Source of the DNA: Methylobacterium sp. Leaf123
Lineage (GTDB): Bacteria > Pseudomonadota > Alphaproteobacteria > Rhizobiales > Beijerinckiaceae
Assembly (NCBI RefSeq): GCF_001423405.1
Contig: NZ_LMNS01000040.1
Coordinates: 637-64,636, forward strand
Direction of reading: 5' to 3'
DNA: 64,000 bases
Part shown: piece after piece, positions 34,053 to 43,916 of the stretch
Layout: each line of letters starts with the position of its first letter
Position numbering within the stretch: the first letter of the stretch is position 1
Translations under genes and position numbers: made by a program
Notes under the pieces: generated by a model
What the model saw: only the letters and a program-made list of their open reading frames with translations
The model's database searches: none
What the model was told of the DNA's origin: nothing

Positions 34053-34996
34053 TTCCAGTCCTTTCCGAATATGTAATCTCGGTACTTCCATGGAGGCGAA
34101 GGCTTGAGTTTTGCCTCGGAATAAAGCTTCGAAAGCTCGCTGCCGAAGGTCGTGACGCCTCGGATCAGGCCAACCTCGTATTGGAAATGCCACCACTCCG
34201 CGCCAAGATAGTCACCGCCGCCCTCGAAAGCCTTTCGCGCGCGGATAGGCCTGAAACCGTGTTTCTCGAACACTGCCGTCAGGTCCAAGAGGTGGTCGGT
34301 GACCGACACGCCTTTGACACGGCTCTTATGCGTGACGACGTTCCTAACCGTCGTACTCGGAGGAAGAGCGCCACTTGCTGCGCTTTTCGCCGCGCAGCGT
34401 GCGTAGACTCGATAGCGACGATCCCCAAGACGCTCAACGACGTAAGGGTCGGTATCGGGCTTCATCATCCCGCTATAGATCATCAGGTCATGCGCCCGGC
34501 CTGAATAATGGAATGAGGTCGCACTCTGATTCGGTCCGACTTTGAAGTATAAATCGCGGATTCCGCCCGAGGATGTGATCAGGCCGCCATGCTTATGAAC
34601 TTCGTCACAGACTTGATCGAATGCGATCATCACGTCGCTGCGCAAGCGGATCCGGTCATAACCGTCGCCGTACTTGTCGCCTGATCTCGTGGCGATCGTG
34701 AGTTTGTTGTCTGTCGGGAGTACAAGAGGCGCGCTGAGTTCCAGATTGCGTGAGCTAAGCGCTGCCTGCAAAGCTTCGATCGTCACGAGGCCAACACGGC
34801 CATCCGTGTATAGGCCGCGGTCTTCCTGAAAACGAGTGACCGCATCCTCGGTGTCATTTCCGAAAATCCCGTCCGTCTCCAAAGGCTGGAAGTCTGCGGA
34901 AGAGCTTGCGGAGATTCTGCCCTGAAAGTGGAGAAAATTCAGAGCTTCCTGAATAGAACGAACTTCCTCGCCTTTAGCGCCCTTCTCGAGAGTCAT
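34049..34996 (-). CDS. Peptidoglycan-binding M15-type (VanY-like) carboxypeptidase
   Basis: A 315-residue protein. An N-terminal peptidoglycan-binding domain 1 (GEEVRSIQEALNFL ... DGIFGNDTEDAVTRFQ) is followed by a D-Ala-D-Ala carboxypeptidase-like M15 zinc domain with SFHYSGRAHDL and EWWHFQYE supplying His-Asp-His ligands. No signal peptide is visible, so it may be exported by another route or with a phage/secretion system, as for endolysin-type enzymes. Start ATG at 34996 has GGAGGG 5 nt upstream. Codon use and base composition are less GC-rich than neighbours, suggesting acquisition by transfer. Its TAG stop lies in the CTAG target duplication of the adjacent insertion element. Confidence 0.82.
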   Translation of the reverse strand: MTLEKGAKGEEVRSIQEALNFLHFQGRISASSSADFQPLETDGIFGNDTEDAVTRFQEDRGLYTDGRVGLVTIEALQAALSSRNLELSAPLVLPTDNKLTIATRSGDKYGDGYDRIRLRSDVMIAFDQVCDEVHKHGGLITSSGGIRDLYFKVGPNQSATSFHYSGRAHDLMIYSGMMKPDTDPYVVERLGDRRYRVYARCAAKSAASGALPPSTTVRNVVTHKSRVKGVSVTDHLLDLTAVFEKHGFRPIRARKAFEGGGDYLGAEWWHFQYEVGLIRGVTTFGSELSKLYSEAKLKPSPPWKYRDYIFGKDWN

Positions 34997-35116
34997 GGCA
35001 CCCTCCAAATTTTCAGTCGTCCGAGAATTGCATTATACGCAGAAAAATCAATGCGGCACCATTCGATTTCGCAGTTTAAACCATCTGTAGATTGTACCGG
35101 GAGCCAAGCCCGCTCC

Positions 35117-35137
35117 GCAGTCCATTATATGGACTGC
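35117..35137. promoter_or_regulatory. 21-bp inverted repeat upstream of the M15 gene
   Basis: GCAGTCCAT / ATGGACTGC separated by TAT, in an A+T-rich 210-bp gap between the M15 peptidase start and the convergently placed lipoprotein stop. It could be an operator for the less GC-rich gene or a small hairpin; no partner regulator is seen. Confidence 0.45.
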
Positions 35138-35206
35138 CGTCATGGCAGGCGAGCGTACGATGACTGCAGAATCAATGCGCTTTCTTCTTGCAAAAGAAGG
35201 GAAGGG

Positions 35207-35602
35207 TTAATTGGCCAAGCCCGAATCAAGCTCCGCAAACGGCTCGCTGCGATGCCCCTCGCAGACATCCTCCTCGTCCCGCAGGACGGTGAGCGCCCCG
35301 GCCTCCTCCCGCACCACGAGCTTGGGCCGTTCCGGCTTGCCGAAGGTGCGTCCGCTCATCCGGGTCGAGATGCAGGTGAGCTGGCGCCCGCCATCCTCGA
35401 ACGGGCCGGCGATCCGGCTGTGGGCGAACCGCACCGGGATCAGCGAGACCGAACCGAAGGCGACCTGGCGCCGAGCCAGCGCGGCGATCCGCTCGCGGAC
35501 CGTGCCGGTGGCGGCGGAAGGCGAAGGCGGGGCAGCGGTCGCGGTGCAGCCGCCGACCGCGAGGACCATTGCCAGCATCACCCCGCTGCGCCGCCCGAGC
35601 AT
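35207..35602 (-). CDS. Putative lipoprotein
   Basis: A 131-residue protein with a short signal peptide and lipobox (LAVGGC), so it is probably lipidated at Cys20 or nearby and exported to the periplasmic face. The remainder has two further cysteines (LTCISTRMSGRTFGKPERPKLVV, EDVCEG) that may form a disulfide. No family identified. ATG at 35602 is preceded by a GTG in frame. Convergent with nothing; divergent from recO with about 130 bp between starts. Confidence 0.65.
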   Translation of the reverse strand: MLGRRSGVMLAMVLAVGGCTATAAPPSPSAATGTVRERIAALARRQVAFGSVSLIPVRFAHSRIAGPFEDGGRQLTCISTRMSGRTFGKPERPKLVVREEAGALTVLRDEEDVCEGHRSEPFAELDSGLAN

Positions 35603-35732
35603 CACCGAATCTCCCGTTGCGGGAAAAGCGTAGCGGTTTCGATCAGGGCGTGAAACGGGGTGCGGTTCGCACGGGCCCTCTCTTCCGCCTGCAGTGCTCC
35701 CACAGGCCGAGAAAAATGACTATCTGTCTTCC

Positions 35733-36473
35733 ATGCAATGGATCGACGATGGCCTGGTGATCGGCCTGCGCAAGCACGGCGAGACCGGGATCGTGCTCGA
35801 ACTGATGACGCCGGCGCACGGGCGCCATCTCGGGCTGGTCCATGGCGGCCGCTCGCGGCGGATGCAGCCGATGCTCCAGCCCGGCAACACCCTGCGCGCG
35901 ACGTGGCGGGCCCGGCTCGACGGGTCGCTCGGCTCCTACGCGGTCGAGCCCCTGACCCTGAACGCCTCGCGGCTGATGGATTCGGGCCTCGCGCTCTACG
36001 GGGTCGCGCATCTCTCGGCGCTGCTGCGGCTCCTGCCGGAGCGCGACCCGCATCCGGCGCTCTACGAGGCGGCGCAGATCCTGCTCGCCCATCTCGACGA
36101 TCCCGAGATCGCGCCTGCGCTGATGGTGCGGTTCGAACTGGCGCTGCTCGCGGGGCTCGGCTTCGGCCTCGACCTGTCGCATTGTGCGGCCACGGGCGCC
36201 AACGACGCCCTGGTCTACGTCTCCCCGAAGAGCGGGCGCGCGGTCAGCGCCTCGGCGGGCGAGCCCTATCGTGACCGCCTGCTGGCGCTGCCGCCCTTCC
36301 TGCGCGACCGCGACCAGCCCGGCAGCGGCTGGCGCACGCCCGACGCCCACGACGTTCGGGAGGGGTTTACCTTGACGGGGTACTTCCTCGATCAGCATGT
36401 CTGGCGTCCGCGGGCGCAGGCGACGCCGGAGGAACGCGCACGATTCGTCGCACTCGGCACTGGCCAGAGTTGA
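35733..36473 (+). CDS. recO: DNA repair protein RecO
   Basis: A 246-residue recombination mediator that loads RecA with RecF/RecR and anneals single strands. N-terminal OB-fold (MQWIDDGLVIGLRKHGETGIVLELMTPAHGRHLGLVHGG) and a helical C-terminal domain (LYEAAQILLAHLDDP, FELALLAGLGFGLDLSHCAATG) match alphaproteobacterial RecO. The four-cysteine zinc site found in many RecO proteins is not present. Start chosen at the conserved MQWIDDG; upstream residues in the frame are not conserved-looking. parC follows after 121 bp. Confidence 0.95.
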   Translation: MQWIDDGLVIGLRKHGETGIVLELMTPAHGRHLGLVHGGRSRRMQPMLQPGNTLRATWRARLDGSLGSYAVEPLTLNASRLMDSGLALYGVAHLSALLRLLPERDPHPALYEAAQILLAHLDDPEIAPALMVRFELALLAGLGFGLDLSHCAATGANDALVYVSPKSGRAVSASAGEPYRDRLLALPPFLRDRDQPGSGWRTPDAHDVREGFTLTGYFLDQHVWRPRAQATPEERARFVALGTGQS

Positions 36474-36594
36474 CCGTGTTCGTGTTATGTTCCGGTTTAT
36501 TTCGAGAAGCGCCGTGACCCGTCGGGACGGGGCGCGGTAGCGGACGCCAACGCAAGGTCGGCGCCCGGACTGAACTGACGATGTGGAGTGAGTG

Positions 36595-38841
36595 ATGGGC
36601 CAGCCCGTCCTGCCGCCGCCGAGCGACGGCATCGAGAGCGTCGAGCTGAAGACGGCGCTGGAGGAGCGCTACTATGCCTATGCGCTCTCCACGATCATGC
36701 AGCGCGCGCTGCCCGATGCCCGCGACGGCTTGAAGCCCGTGCACCGGCGCATCCTCTACGGCATGCGCCTGCTGCGGCTCGACCCGACCTCGGCGTTCAA
36801 GAAATGCGCGAAGATCGTCGGCGACGTGATGGGTGACTTCCACCCGCACGGCGACCAAGCGATCTACGACGCGCTGGTGCGCCTCTCCCAGGATTTCGCC
36901 CAGCGCTACCCTCTGGTCGATGGCCAGGGGAATTTCGGCAATATCGATGGCGATGGTCCGGCGGCCTACCGCTACACCGAGGCGCGGCTGACGGAAGTCG
37001 CCCGCCTGCTGCTCGACGGGATCGACGAGGACACGGTCGATTTCCGCGCCTCCTATAACGGCGAGAAGGAGGAGCCGATCGTCCTGCCGGCGGCCTTCCC
37101 GAACCTGCTCGCCAATGGCAGCCAGGGCATCGCGGTCGGCATGGCGACCTCGATCCCGCCGCACAACGCCGCCGAACTCTGCGACGCGGCGCTCTACCTG
37201 ATCCAGAACCGCGAGGCGACGTCGGAACAGCTCTGCACCTTCGTGCAGGGGCCGGACTTCCCCACCGGCGGCATCCTGATCGACTCAGCCGAGAGCATCC
37301 GCGAGGCCTACCGCACCGGCCGCGGCGGTTTCCGCGTGCGCGCCCGCTGGGCCAAGGAGGATCTCGGCCGCGGCACCTGGAACATCGTCGTCACCGAGAT
37401 TCCCTACGGCGTGCCGAAGGCGCGGCTGATCGAGAAGCTCGCCGACCTGCTCCAGGAGAAGAAGCTGCCGCTGCTCGCCGACGTGCGCGACGAATCGGCG
37501 GAGGATGTGCGCGTCGTGCTGGAGCCGCGTTCGCGCTCGGTCGATCCGGTGATGCTGATGGAATCGCTGTTCCGGCTCTCCGAGCTGGAATCGCGGATTC
37601 CGCTGAACCTCAACGTCCTCGTCGGCGGCGTCGTACCCCGGGTGATCGGCCTTGCCGAATGCCTGCGCGAGTGGGTCGATCACCGCCGCGTCGTGCTCCA
37701 GCGCCGGTCGAGCTACCGCCTAGGCCAGATCGAACGGCGCCTCGAAATCCTCGGCGGCCTGCTCATCGTCTATCTCGACCTCGACGAGGTGATCCGCATC
37801 ATCCGCGAGGAGGACGAGCCGAAGGCCGCGCTCATGGCGCGGTTCGAACTCACCGAGGTCCAGGCCAACGCCATCCTCGACACCCGTCTGCGCTCCCTGC
37901 GCAAGCTCGAAGAGATGGAGCTGAAGCGCGAGTTCGAGGCGCTGACCGCGGAGAAGGAGGGGATCGAGGGATTGCTGGCCTCCGAGAAGCTCCAATGGAC
38001 GGAGATCACCAAGCAGATCCGCGCGGTGAAGAAGACCTTCGGCCCCGAGACCAAGCTCGGCAAGCGGCGCACTACGCTCGAAAATCCGCCGGACACCGCC
38101 GGGATCGACTTCACCGCCGCCATGGTCGAGCGTGAGCCGATCACCGTGATCCTGTCCGAGAAGGGCTGGATCCGGGCGCTCAAGGGGCACGTCGCCGACC
38201 TGTCGGGCGTCACCTTCAAAGGCGACGACAGCCTGAAGGTCGCCTTCCTCAGCGAGACGACGGCCAAGATCCTGCTGCTCGCCTCGAACGGCAAGGTCTT
38301 CACCCTGGAAGCCTCGAAGCTGCCCGGCGGGCGTGGCTTCGGCGATCCGGTGCGGCTGATGGTCGATCTCGACGACGGCACCGAGATCGTGGCGGCCCTG
38401 CCCTACAAACCGGAGAGCAAGCTGCTCGTCGCCGGCTCGGACGGCCGCGGCTTCATCGCGCCCTCCGACGCGCTGGTCGCCAACACCCGCAAGGGCAAGG
38501 CGATCCTCGGCCTCGATGAGGGGACGCACGCGGTGCTGCTGGTGCCGGCCGAGGGCGACCATGTCGCCGTCTGCTCATCCGACAAGCTGATGCTGGTCTT
38601 CCCAGCCTCCGAAGTCACGGAGCTCGGCCGCGGCAAGGGCGTGCGCCTGCAGCGCTGCCGCCAGAGCCAGCTCGCGGATGCCTGCGTCTTCACCCTGGCG
38701 GAAGGCCTGCCCTGGCGCGATGGCTCGGGTCAGGCGCGGCTCGCCAATGCAGGCATGCTGGAGAAGTGGATGGGCCACCGGTCCGATGCCGGCACGCTGA
38801 TGACCCGCAGCTTCCCGAAATTCGAGCGGTTCGGGAAGTAG
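36595..38841 (+). CDS. parC: DNA topoisomerase IV subunit A
   Basis: Type IIA topoisomerase cleavage subunit (748 residues) that decatenates daughter chromosomes with ParE. Catalytic tyrosine is Tyr127 in AYRYTEARL. The breakage-reunion and tower domains and the C-terminal beta-pinwheel (about 500-748) are present. In the quinolone region the sequence is [12 protein letters not shown]: Gln88 and Asp92 replace the Ser and Glu that contact drug in enterobacterial ParC, probably a lineage-typical difference. ATG at 36595 has GGAG upstream; an in-frame GTG lies directly before it. Ends 76 bp from the convergent infA. Confidence 0.95.
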   Translation: MGQPVLPPPSDGIESVELKTALEERYYAYALSTIMQRALPDARDGLKPVHRRILYGMRLLRLDPTSAFKKCAKIVGDVMGDFHPHGDQAIYDALVRLSQDFAQRYPLVDGQGNFGNIDGDGPAAYRYTEARLTEVARLLLDGIDEDTVDFRASYNGEKEEPIVLPAAFPNLLANGSQGIAVGMATSIPPHNAAELCDAALYLIQNREATSEQLCTFVQGPDFPTGGILIDSAESIREAYRTGRGGFRVRARWAKEDLGRGTWNIVVTEIPYGVPKARLIEKLADLLQEKKLPLLADVRDESAEDVRVVLEPRSRSVDPVMLMESLFRLSELESRIPLNLNVLVGGVVPRVIGLAECLREWVDHRRVVLQRRSSYRLGQIERRLEILGGLLIVYLDLDEVIRIIREEDEPKAALMARFELTEVQANAILDTRLRSLRKLEEMELKREFEALTAEKEGIEGLLASEKLQWTEITKQIRAVKKTFGPETKLGKRRTTLENPPDTAGIDFTAAMVEREPITVILSEKGWIRALKGHVADLSGVTFKGDDSLKVAFLSETTAKILLLASNGKVFTLEASKLPGGRGFGDPVRLMVDLDDGTEIVAALPYKPESKLLVAGSDGRGFIAPSDALVANTRKGKAILGLDEGTHAVLLVPAEGDHVAVCSSDKLMLVFPASEVTELGRGKGVRLQRCRQSQLADACVFTLAEGLPWRDGSGQARLANAGMLEKWMGHRSDAGTLMTRSFPKFERFGK

Positions 38842-38917
38842 GGTTTTCGACTTTCGGGCGGTGCCCTGTGGGGCGCCGCTCGGCAAGCTCGATCGAACGA
38901 AGGGCGGTTCGACGCCT

Positions 38918-39193
38918 TTAGCGGCGACGGAACTGCTGGCCGCCGCGCTGGGGCGGACGCGGACCGGAGCGCTCGTCCTTGTGACGGAACACGAGGCGAC
39001 CCTTCTCCAGGTCGTAGGGGGACATCTCGACGGTGACGCGGTCTCCGGCCAGAGTCTTGATGCGGTTCTTCTTCATCTTGCCGGCCGTGTAGGCGACGAT
39101 CTCGTGACCCTGGTCGAGCTGCACGCGGTAGCGCGCGTCCGGCAGGATCTCGACGACCAAGCCGTCGAACTGCATCAATTCCTCTTTTGCCAT
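38918..39193 (-). CDS. infA: Translation initiation factor IF-1 (extended)
   Basis: S1-like OB-fold factor that binds the ribosomal A site and assists IF-2 and IF-3. Starts [24 protein letters not shown], with [25 protein letters not shown] as the core. At 91 residues it exceeds the usual 72 by a basic Arg/Pro/Gln/Gly tail ([16 protein letters not shown]), as in a subset of rhizobial IF-1 paralogues. GGAGA precedes the ATG by about 9 nt. The upstream 315-bp leader region contains a large inverted repeat. Confidence 0.95.
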   Translation of the reverse strand: MAKEELMQFDGLVVEILPDARYRVQLDQGHEIVAYTAGKMKKNRIKTLAGDRVTVEMSPYDLEKGRLVFRHKDERSGPRPPQRGGQQFRRR

Positions 39194-39509
39194 ACATCTA
39201 TCTCCGGCCGGGCTGCCTGCACGGGGCGCTCCGGCAAAATCAAAAATCGGTCTATCGTGCGAAACGCGCGGCGCTGCGGGTCCGATCCGCTCGGGACGAG
39301 AGGCGTCAGCGATGCCGGGCGTCGGGTGCCTTTCGCGAAACTCCCGGATCGGGGAGTCCTCCCTTCGGCCGGACAAGCGGCACGACGGGTGTTTCGCGAA
39401 GGGCACCAATCCTGCGACTTAAGCGTCGGACGCGCTTTGTGCAAGAATATCCGCCCCGGAATGCCCGCTTAACCTCAACGCCGGGTGGAATCTCGTGGCC
39501 TCCGCCGCC
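39194..39509. other. 316-bp intergenic/leader region of infA
   Basis: Between the infA start and the end of the LivK-like gene, both on the minus strand. It holds the 17-bp inverted repeat (39325-39341 / 39391-39407) and a nested CTCCC/GGGAG stem. No gene is evident; it probably carries the infA promoter and long 5' leader. Confidence 0.6.
39325..39407. repeat. Long-range inverted repeat in the infA leader
   Basis: GGTGCCTTTCGCGAAAC at 39325-39341 pairs with GTTTCGCGAAGGGCACC at 39391-39407 with one mismatch, enclosing about 49 bases that contain their own CTCCCggatcGGGGAG stem. Confidence 0.7.
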
Positions 39510-40622
39510 TCATGGCGAGACGTCGTTGCCGGCAAAGTCGAGCCGCCCGTCGGGAAGCCGGCGCCACGCGGCGACCGAGAACGGCGGCTTCACAAGATCG
39601 CCACCTGCGTCGAACGCCACCTCGCCAAGCACCGTGCGCAGGGCGGCACCGCTATGGAGAAAGGCGGCGACCTTGGCCGGCTCGACCGAGCGCGCACCCT
39701 CGATCCCCTGCCGCACGACTTCGACCGCCGCGTAGGCGGGGCCGGCGAACATCTCGGCCTCCGCATTCCGCGGCGCCTTGGCGCCCCTCGGTTCGGGCAG
39801 GCGCGGCGGGGCGGGCGCCACCGTCATCAGCGTGCCCTCGGCGCCGGCAATTTGCGAAAAGTCCCGGTCGAGCAGCCCGTCGCTGCCGATCACCTGCGTC
39901 GACAGGCCGGCCTCGCGCATCGCCCGGACCAGCGCGCCGGCCGGGGCGGACAGGCCGCCGAAATAGATCGCCTCGATCCCGAGCGCCCGCAGCTTGGCGA
40001 CGAGCGCCGCGATCTCGCGATCGTCGCGGGAGACGCCCTCGAACAGGCGTTCCTGCCCGCCGCGGGCCTTGAGGGCGCGGGCGGCCTCGTCGGCGAGCCC
40101 GCGACCGAAGCTGGTCTTGTCATGGACGATGGCGACCGGCTTGCCGCGGAACCGCTCGGCCAGCAGCGTGCCGCCGAGTGCGCCCTGCTGCGCGTCGCTG
40201 CCCGAGAGCCGGAACAGCAGGCCGGCGCCACGGCGGGTCAGCGGCGCCCAGGTCGCGCCAGGCGTGACCGAGACGATGCCGGCCTCCTCGTAGACCGAAC
40301 TTGCCGCGGCGGCGGCGCCCGAGGTGAGCGGGCCGATGACGAAGCGCACGCCGCTGCCGGCGAATTTGCGCGCGACCGCCACCGCCTGTTTGGGGTCGGC
40401 GGCATCGTCCTGCACCACGAGCTGGAGCTTGCGCCCCATGACTCCACCGGCGCGGTTGATCTCGGCGACCGCCTGCTCGACCCCGAGCCGCGCCCCCTGG
40501 CCGAACCCGGCATCCGGCCCGCTCAACGGCGCGGCGAGCCCGATCTTCAGCGGCTCGGCGGCGCTGGCAGGACCTGCGAGGGTGAGGGCGAGAAGGGTCG
40601 CCAACGCACTCCGCTTCGACAC
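39510..40622 (-). CDS. Periplasmic binding protein, branched-chain amino acid (LivK) type
   Basis: A 370-residue ABC-transporter substrate-binding protein of the peripla_BP_6 group. Signal peptide (ALATLLALTLAGPASA) then KIGLAAPLSGPDAGFGQGARLGVEQAVAEINRAGGVMGRKL, FVIGPLTSGAAAAAS and GPAYAAVEVVRQGIEGA, typical of Leu/Ile/Val or amide binding proteins. No permease or ATPase genes adjoin it, so it is an orphan and may serve a transporter encoded elsewhere or act as a sensor protein. GTG at 40622 is favoured because GGGAG lies 6-7 nt upstream. Confidence 0.85.
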   Translation of the reverse strand: MSKRSALATLLALTLAGPASAAEPLKIGLAAPLSGPDAGFGQGARLGVEQAVAEINRAGGVMGRKLQLVVQDDAADPKQAVAVARKFAGSGVRFVIGPLTSGAAAAASSVYEEAGIVSVTPGATWAPLTRRGAGLLFRLSGSDAQQGALGGTLLAERFRGKPVAIVHDKTSFGRGLADEAARALKARGGQERLFEGVSRDDREIAALVAKLRALGIEAIYFGGLSAPAGALVRAMREAGLSTQVIGSDGLLDRDFSQIAGAEGTLMTVAPAPPRLPEPRGAKAPRNAEAEMFAGPAYAAVEVVRQGIEGARSVEPAKVAAFLHSGAALRTVLGEVAFDAGGDLVKPPFSVAAWRRLPDGRLDFAGNDVSP

Positions 40623-40791
40623 ACCACGCTCCCGTCCGGCCACTGGAAAATCCGCCGTCCTTGATGAAGTCCGCCTCGCGGGCTTGCAAGCGCCGCGGTT
40701 GGCCGCATTGCGGAACGAGCCGACAGGCCTACCTCTCTCGTGACGGGACGGTCGGGAGCGGCGGAACCGGTAGTTTCAGGACGTGAATCCC

Positions 40792-41115
40792 ATGCTCTCC
40801 ACCGACGACGACATCCTGCGCGCCGCCGAGGGCTGGCGACGCGAGGGCCGCGCGGTCGCACTCGCCACCGTGATCGAGACCTGGGGCTCGGCGCCGCGCC
40901 CGGTCGGCAGCCATCTCGTCATCGACGGTGACAGCCGCTTCCTCGGCTCGGTCTCCGGCGGCTGCGTCGAGGGCGCGGTCATCACCGAGGCGCTGGAGGT
41001 GATCGAGGACGGGCGCCCGCGCACCTTGGAGTTCGGCGTCGCTGACGAGACCGCGTGGCGGGCCGGCCTCTCCTGCGGCGGCCGCATCCGCGTCTTCGTC
41101 GAACGCATCGACTGA
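40792..41115 (+). CDS. XdhC/CoxI N-terminal-domain protein
   Basis: A 107-residue protein equal to the N-terminal XdhC_CoxI domain (AVALATVIETWGSAPRPVGSHLVI, GSVSGGCVEGAVI, GLSCGGRIRVFVE). In molybdenum hydroxylase maturation, XdhC protects the molybdenum cofactor and supports its sulfuration before insertion. The partner domain lies in a separate gene 223 bp downstream. Cys residues of the SGGC and SCGG motifs are present. ATG at 40792 preferred; GTG at 40783 also possible. Confidence 0.9.
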   Translation: MLSTDDDILRAAEGWRREGRAVALATVIETWGSAPRPVGSHLVIDGDSRFLGSVSGGCVEGAVITEALEVIEDGRPRTLEFGVADETAWRAGLSCGGRIRVFVERID

Positions 41116-41147
41116 GCCATAGGCGCCCGTGCCGATCCCACCCACCG

Positions 41148-41255
41148 CCTCATCCTGAGGTGCCGCAGCGAAGCGGTGGCCTCGAAGGATCCTCCAGAAG
41201 CCTCGCGATCCCTGGAGGATCCTTCGAGGCCGCTTCGCGGCACCTCAGGATGAGG
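41148..41255. repeat. Large dispersed palindrome (108 bp)
   Basis: Nearly perfect inverted repeat with outer arms CCTCATCCTGAGGTGCCGC and its complement at 41237-41255. Nested inner arms GGCCTCGAAGGATCCTCCAG are repeated inverted around a 13-base centre. Sequences of this CCTCATCCTGAGG class are abundant as intergenic elements in Methylobacterium and Bradyrhizobium-like genomes. It sits between the two XdhC half-genes. Confidence 0.8.
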
Positions 41256-41338
41256 ACGTGAGTTGGAACGAAGGTCGCGTGGCTCCGCCGGTTCTTCGAG
41301 CCGAAACCCGACTTGCTCTATCGCTTCCCGAGACCCCC

Positions 41339-42055
41339 ATGCGCCTCGACACCCTGTCGGCCCTCAACGCGGAGCGCGCGGCGCGCCGCCCGGCCCTGAT
41401 CGTCACCGATCCCGAGGATGGCGGCCAGCGCCTTGTGCGCGCCGCCGAGATCGATGCCGACCCGCTTGGCCCCCTGCTGCGCGAGCGCCTGCACAGCGGC
41501 CGCAGCGGCCTCGGCGAGGGGCCCGACGGGCGCCCGGTCTTCGTAGCCGTCCACGCCCCGCCGGTGCGCTTCGTCGTCATCGGCGCGGTGCACATCTCCC
41601 AGGCCCTGGTACCGCTCGCGAGCCAACTCGGCCTCGACCTCACCGTGATCGATCCGCGCACGGCCTTCGCCAGCCCGGAGCGGTTTCCCGGCGTGCGCCT
41701 GATTGCCGAATGGCCGGCCGAGGCGCTTCGAGAATTCGGGCCGCTCGACGCCTACACGGCGGTGGCGGCGCTGACCCACGATCCGAAGATCGACGACCCC
41801 GCCCTCGTCGCGGCGCTGCGGGCGGACTGCGCCTATATCGGCGCCCTGGGCTCGCGAAAGACCCATGCCCGGCGCGTCGAGCGGCTACAGGCGGCGGGAT
41901 TCGACGCGGCGGCGATCGGCCGGATCCACGCGCCGATCGGGCTCGATATCGGCGCGGTCTCGCCCGCCGAGATCGCGCTGTCGATCCTCGCCCAGGTCGT
42001 CGCGACCCTGCGTCAGGACCGCATCAAAGGCAGCAACGCGGCGGCGGGACGCTGA
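41339..42055 (+). CDS. XdhC C-terminal (Rossmann) domain protein
   Basis: A 238-residue protein corresponding to the XdhC C-terminal domain (VRFVVIGAVHISQALVPLASQLGLDLTVIDPR, AVAALTHDPKIDDPAL, YIGALGSRKTHARR, IGLDIGAVSPAEIALSI). In many bacteria this is fused to the N-terminal domain; here they are separate genes. The usual HxGxxG-type NAD loop appears as GAVHIS. Start ATG at 41339, ribosome site weak. A molybdopterin-binding protein gene begins 4 bp after the stop, suggesting one transcript. Confidence 0.9.
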   Translation: MRLDTLSALNAERAARRPALIVTDPEDGGQRLVRAAEIDADPLGPLLRERLHSGRSGLGEGPDGRPVFVAVHAPPVRFVVIGAVHISQALVPLASQLGLDLTVIDPRTAFASPERFPGVRLIAEWPAEALREFGPLDAYTAVAALTHDPKIDDPALVAALRADCAYIGALGSRKTHARRVERLQAAGFDAAAIGRIHAPIGLDIGAVSPAEIALSILAQVVATLRQDRIKGSNAAAGR

Positions 42056-42059
42056 GCCG

Positions 42060-43059
<1,000 letters not shown>

Positions 43060-43070
<11 letters not shown>

Positions 43071-43650
43071 GCCGCGCATCGGCGCGGTGCTCCTCGCCGC
43101 CGGCCTCGGCTCCCGCTTCGGGCAGGCCGCGAAGATGCTCGCGCCCTATGCCGGCCGGCCGATGGTGCGCCGCGCCGCCGAAGCCGCCCTGGCCTCGCAC
43201 GCCGGACCGGTCGTCGCGGTGCTCGGCGCCCATGCCGAGGCGGTGCGGGCCGCGCTGGCCGGCCTCGACCTGAGGCTCGTCGAGAACCCCGATCCCGCCG
43301 CCGGCCTCTCGACCTCGCTGCGGATCGGGCTTGCCGCCCTGCCGCCGGGCACCGAGGCAGCCTTGGTGCTGCTCGGCGACATGCCGCGGATCGGGCCGGC
43401 TCATCTCGATGCGCTGATCGCGGCCTATGCCGGCGCGATGCCGCGTCCCTCCGCCGTGGTGCCGGTGAGCGAGGGGCGCCGCGGCAACCCGGTGCTGCTC
43501 AACCTCGTCCGCCTCGGTGCCGACCTCGCCGCGCTGACCGGCGACCACGGCGCAGGGCCGATCCTGAAGCGGCGCGGCGACGTGCTGGAGCTGCCGGCCG
43601 ATCCGGCGGTGATCTTCGACGTCGACACCCCGGAGGCACTGGGGGGCTAA
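43060..43650 (+). CDS. MocA/MobA-like molybdenum cofactor nucleotidyltransferase
   Basis: A 196-residue NTP transferase of the MobA/MocA family. It has the N-terminal nucleotide motif LLAAGLGSRFGQAAKML, LVLLGDMPRI with the metal-binding Asp, and RRGNPVLL and GDHGAGPIL. MocA forms molybdopterin cytosine dinucleotide, the cofactor of XdhC-dependent hydroxylases; CTP versus GTP preference cannot be fixed here. It overlaps the upstream gene, and a GTG immediately before the ATG is an alternative start. Confidence 0.88.
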
Positions 43651-43651
43651 T

Positions 43652-43813
43652 TCAGCCCTTGTGCGCCGCGCGCTTCGCCTCCGTCCGGCAGCGGTCGGAG
43701 CAGTAGCGCACCTCGTCCCAGACCCGCTCCCACTTCTTGCGCCACGCGAAGGGGCGGCCGCACTGGGCACAGATCTTTTCAGGGAGATCGCCCTTACGGC
43801 GCATCGGCGGCAT
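43652..43813 (-). CDS. DUF2256 zinc-binding small protein
   Basis: A roughly 53-residue protein consisting of a DUF2256 domain: [20 protein letters not shown] followed by VRYCSDRC, a four-cysteine zinc-ribbon-like arrangement. Function unknown; members often sit near cryptochrome/photolyase-type or redox genes in other bacteria, but no such partner is here. Start among three nearby ATGs is uncertain (43825, 43813, 43804); the first lies inside a dispersed palindrome, so 43813 is chosen. Convergent with the MocA-like gene, with adjacent stops. Confidence 0.75.
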   Translation of the reverse strand: MPPMRRKGDLPEKICAQCGRPFAWRKKWERVWDEVRYCSDRCRTEAKRAAHKG

Positions 43814-43821
43814 CGGCTGGA

Positions 43822-43868
43822 GCATCGTCCCGAAAGCTGGCCACCGGCTTTTTCGAAAAAGACGATGC
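43822..43868. repeat. Dispersed palindromic element, copy 1
   Basis: Begins GCATCGTCCCGAAAG and ends AAAAAGACGATGC; outer arms are complementary and a CTTTTTCGAAAAAG palindrome lies within. Homologous copies lie at 45684-45725 (truncated) and 61153-61198. Confidence 0.8.
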
Positions 43869-43916
43869 AAAACCAAAAGGCGAGAGCCTCATCCTGGATC
43901 CATCCAGGACGAAGGT

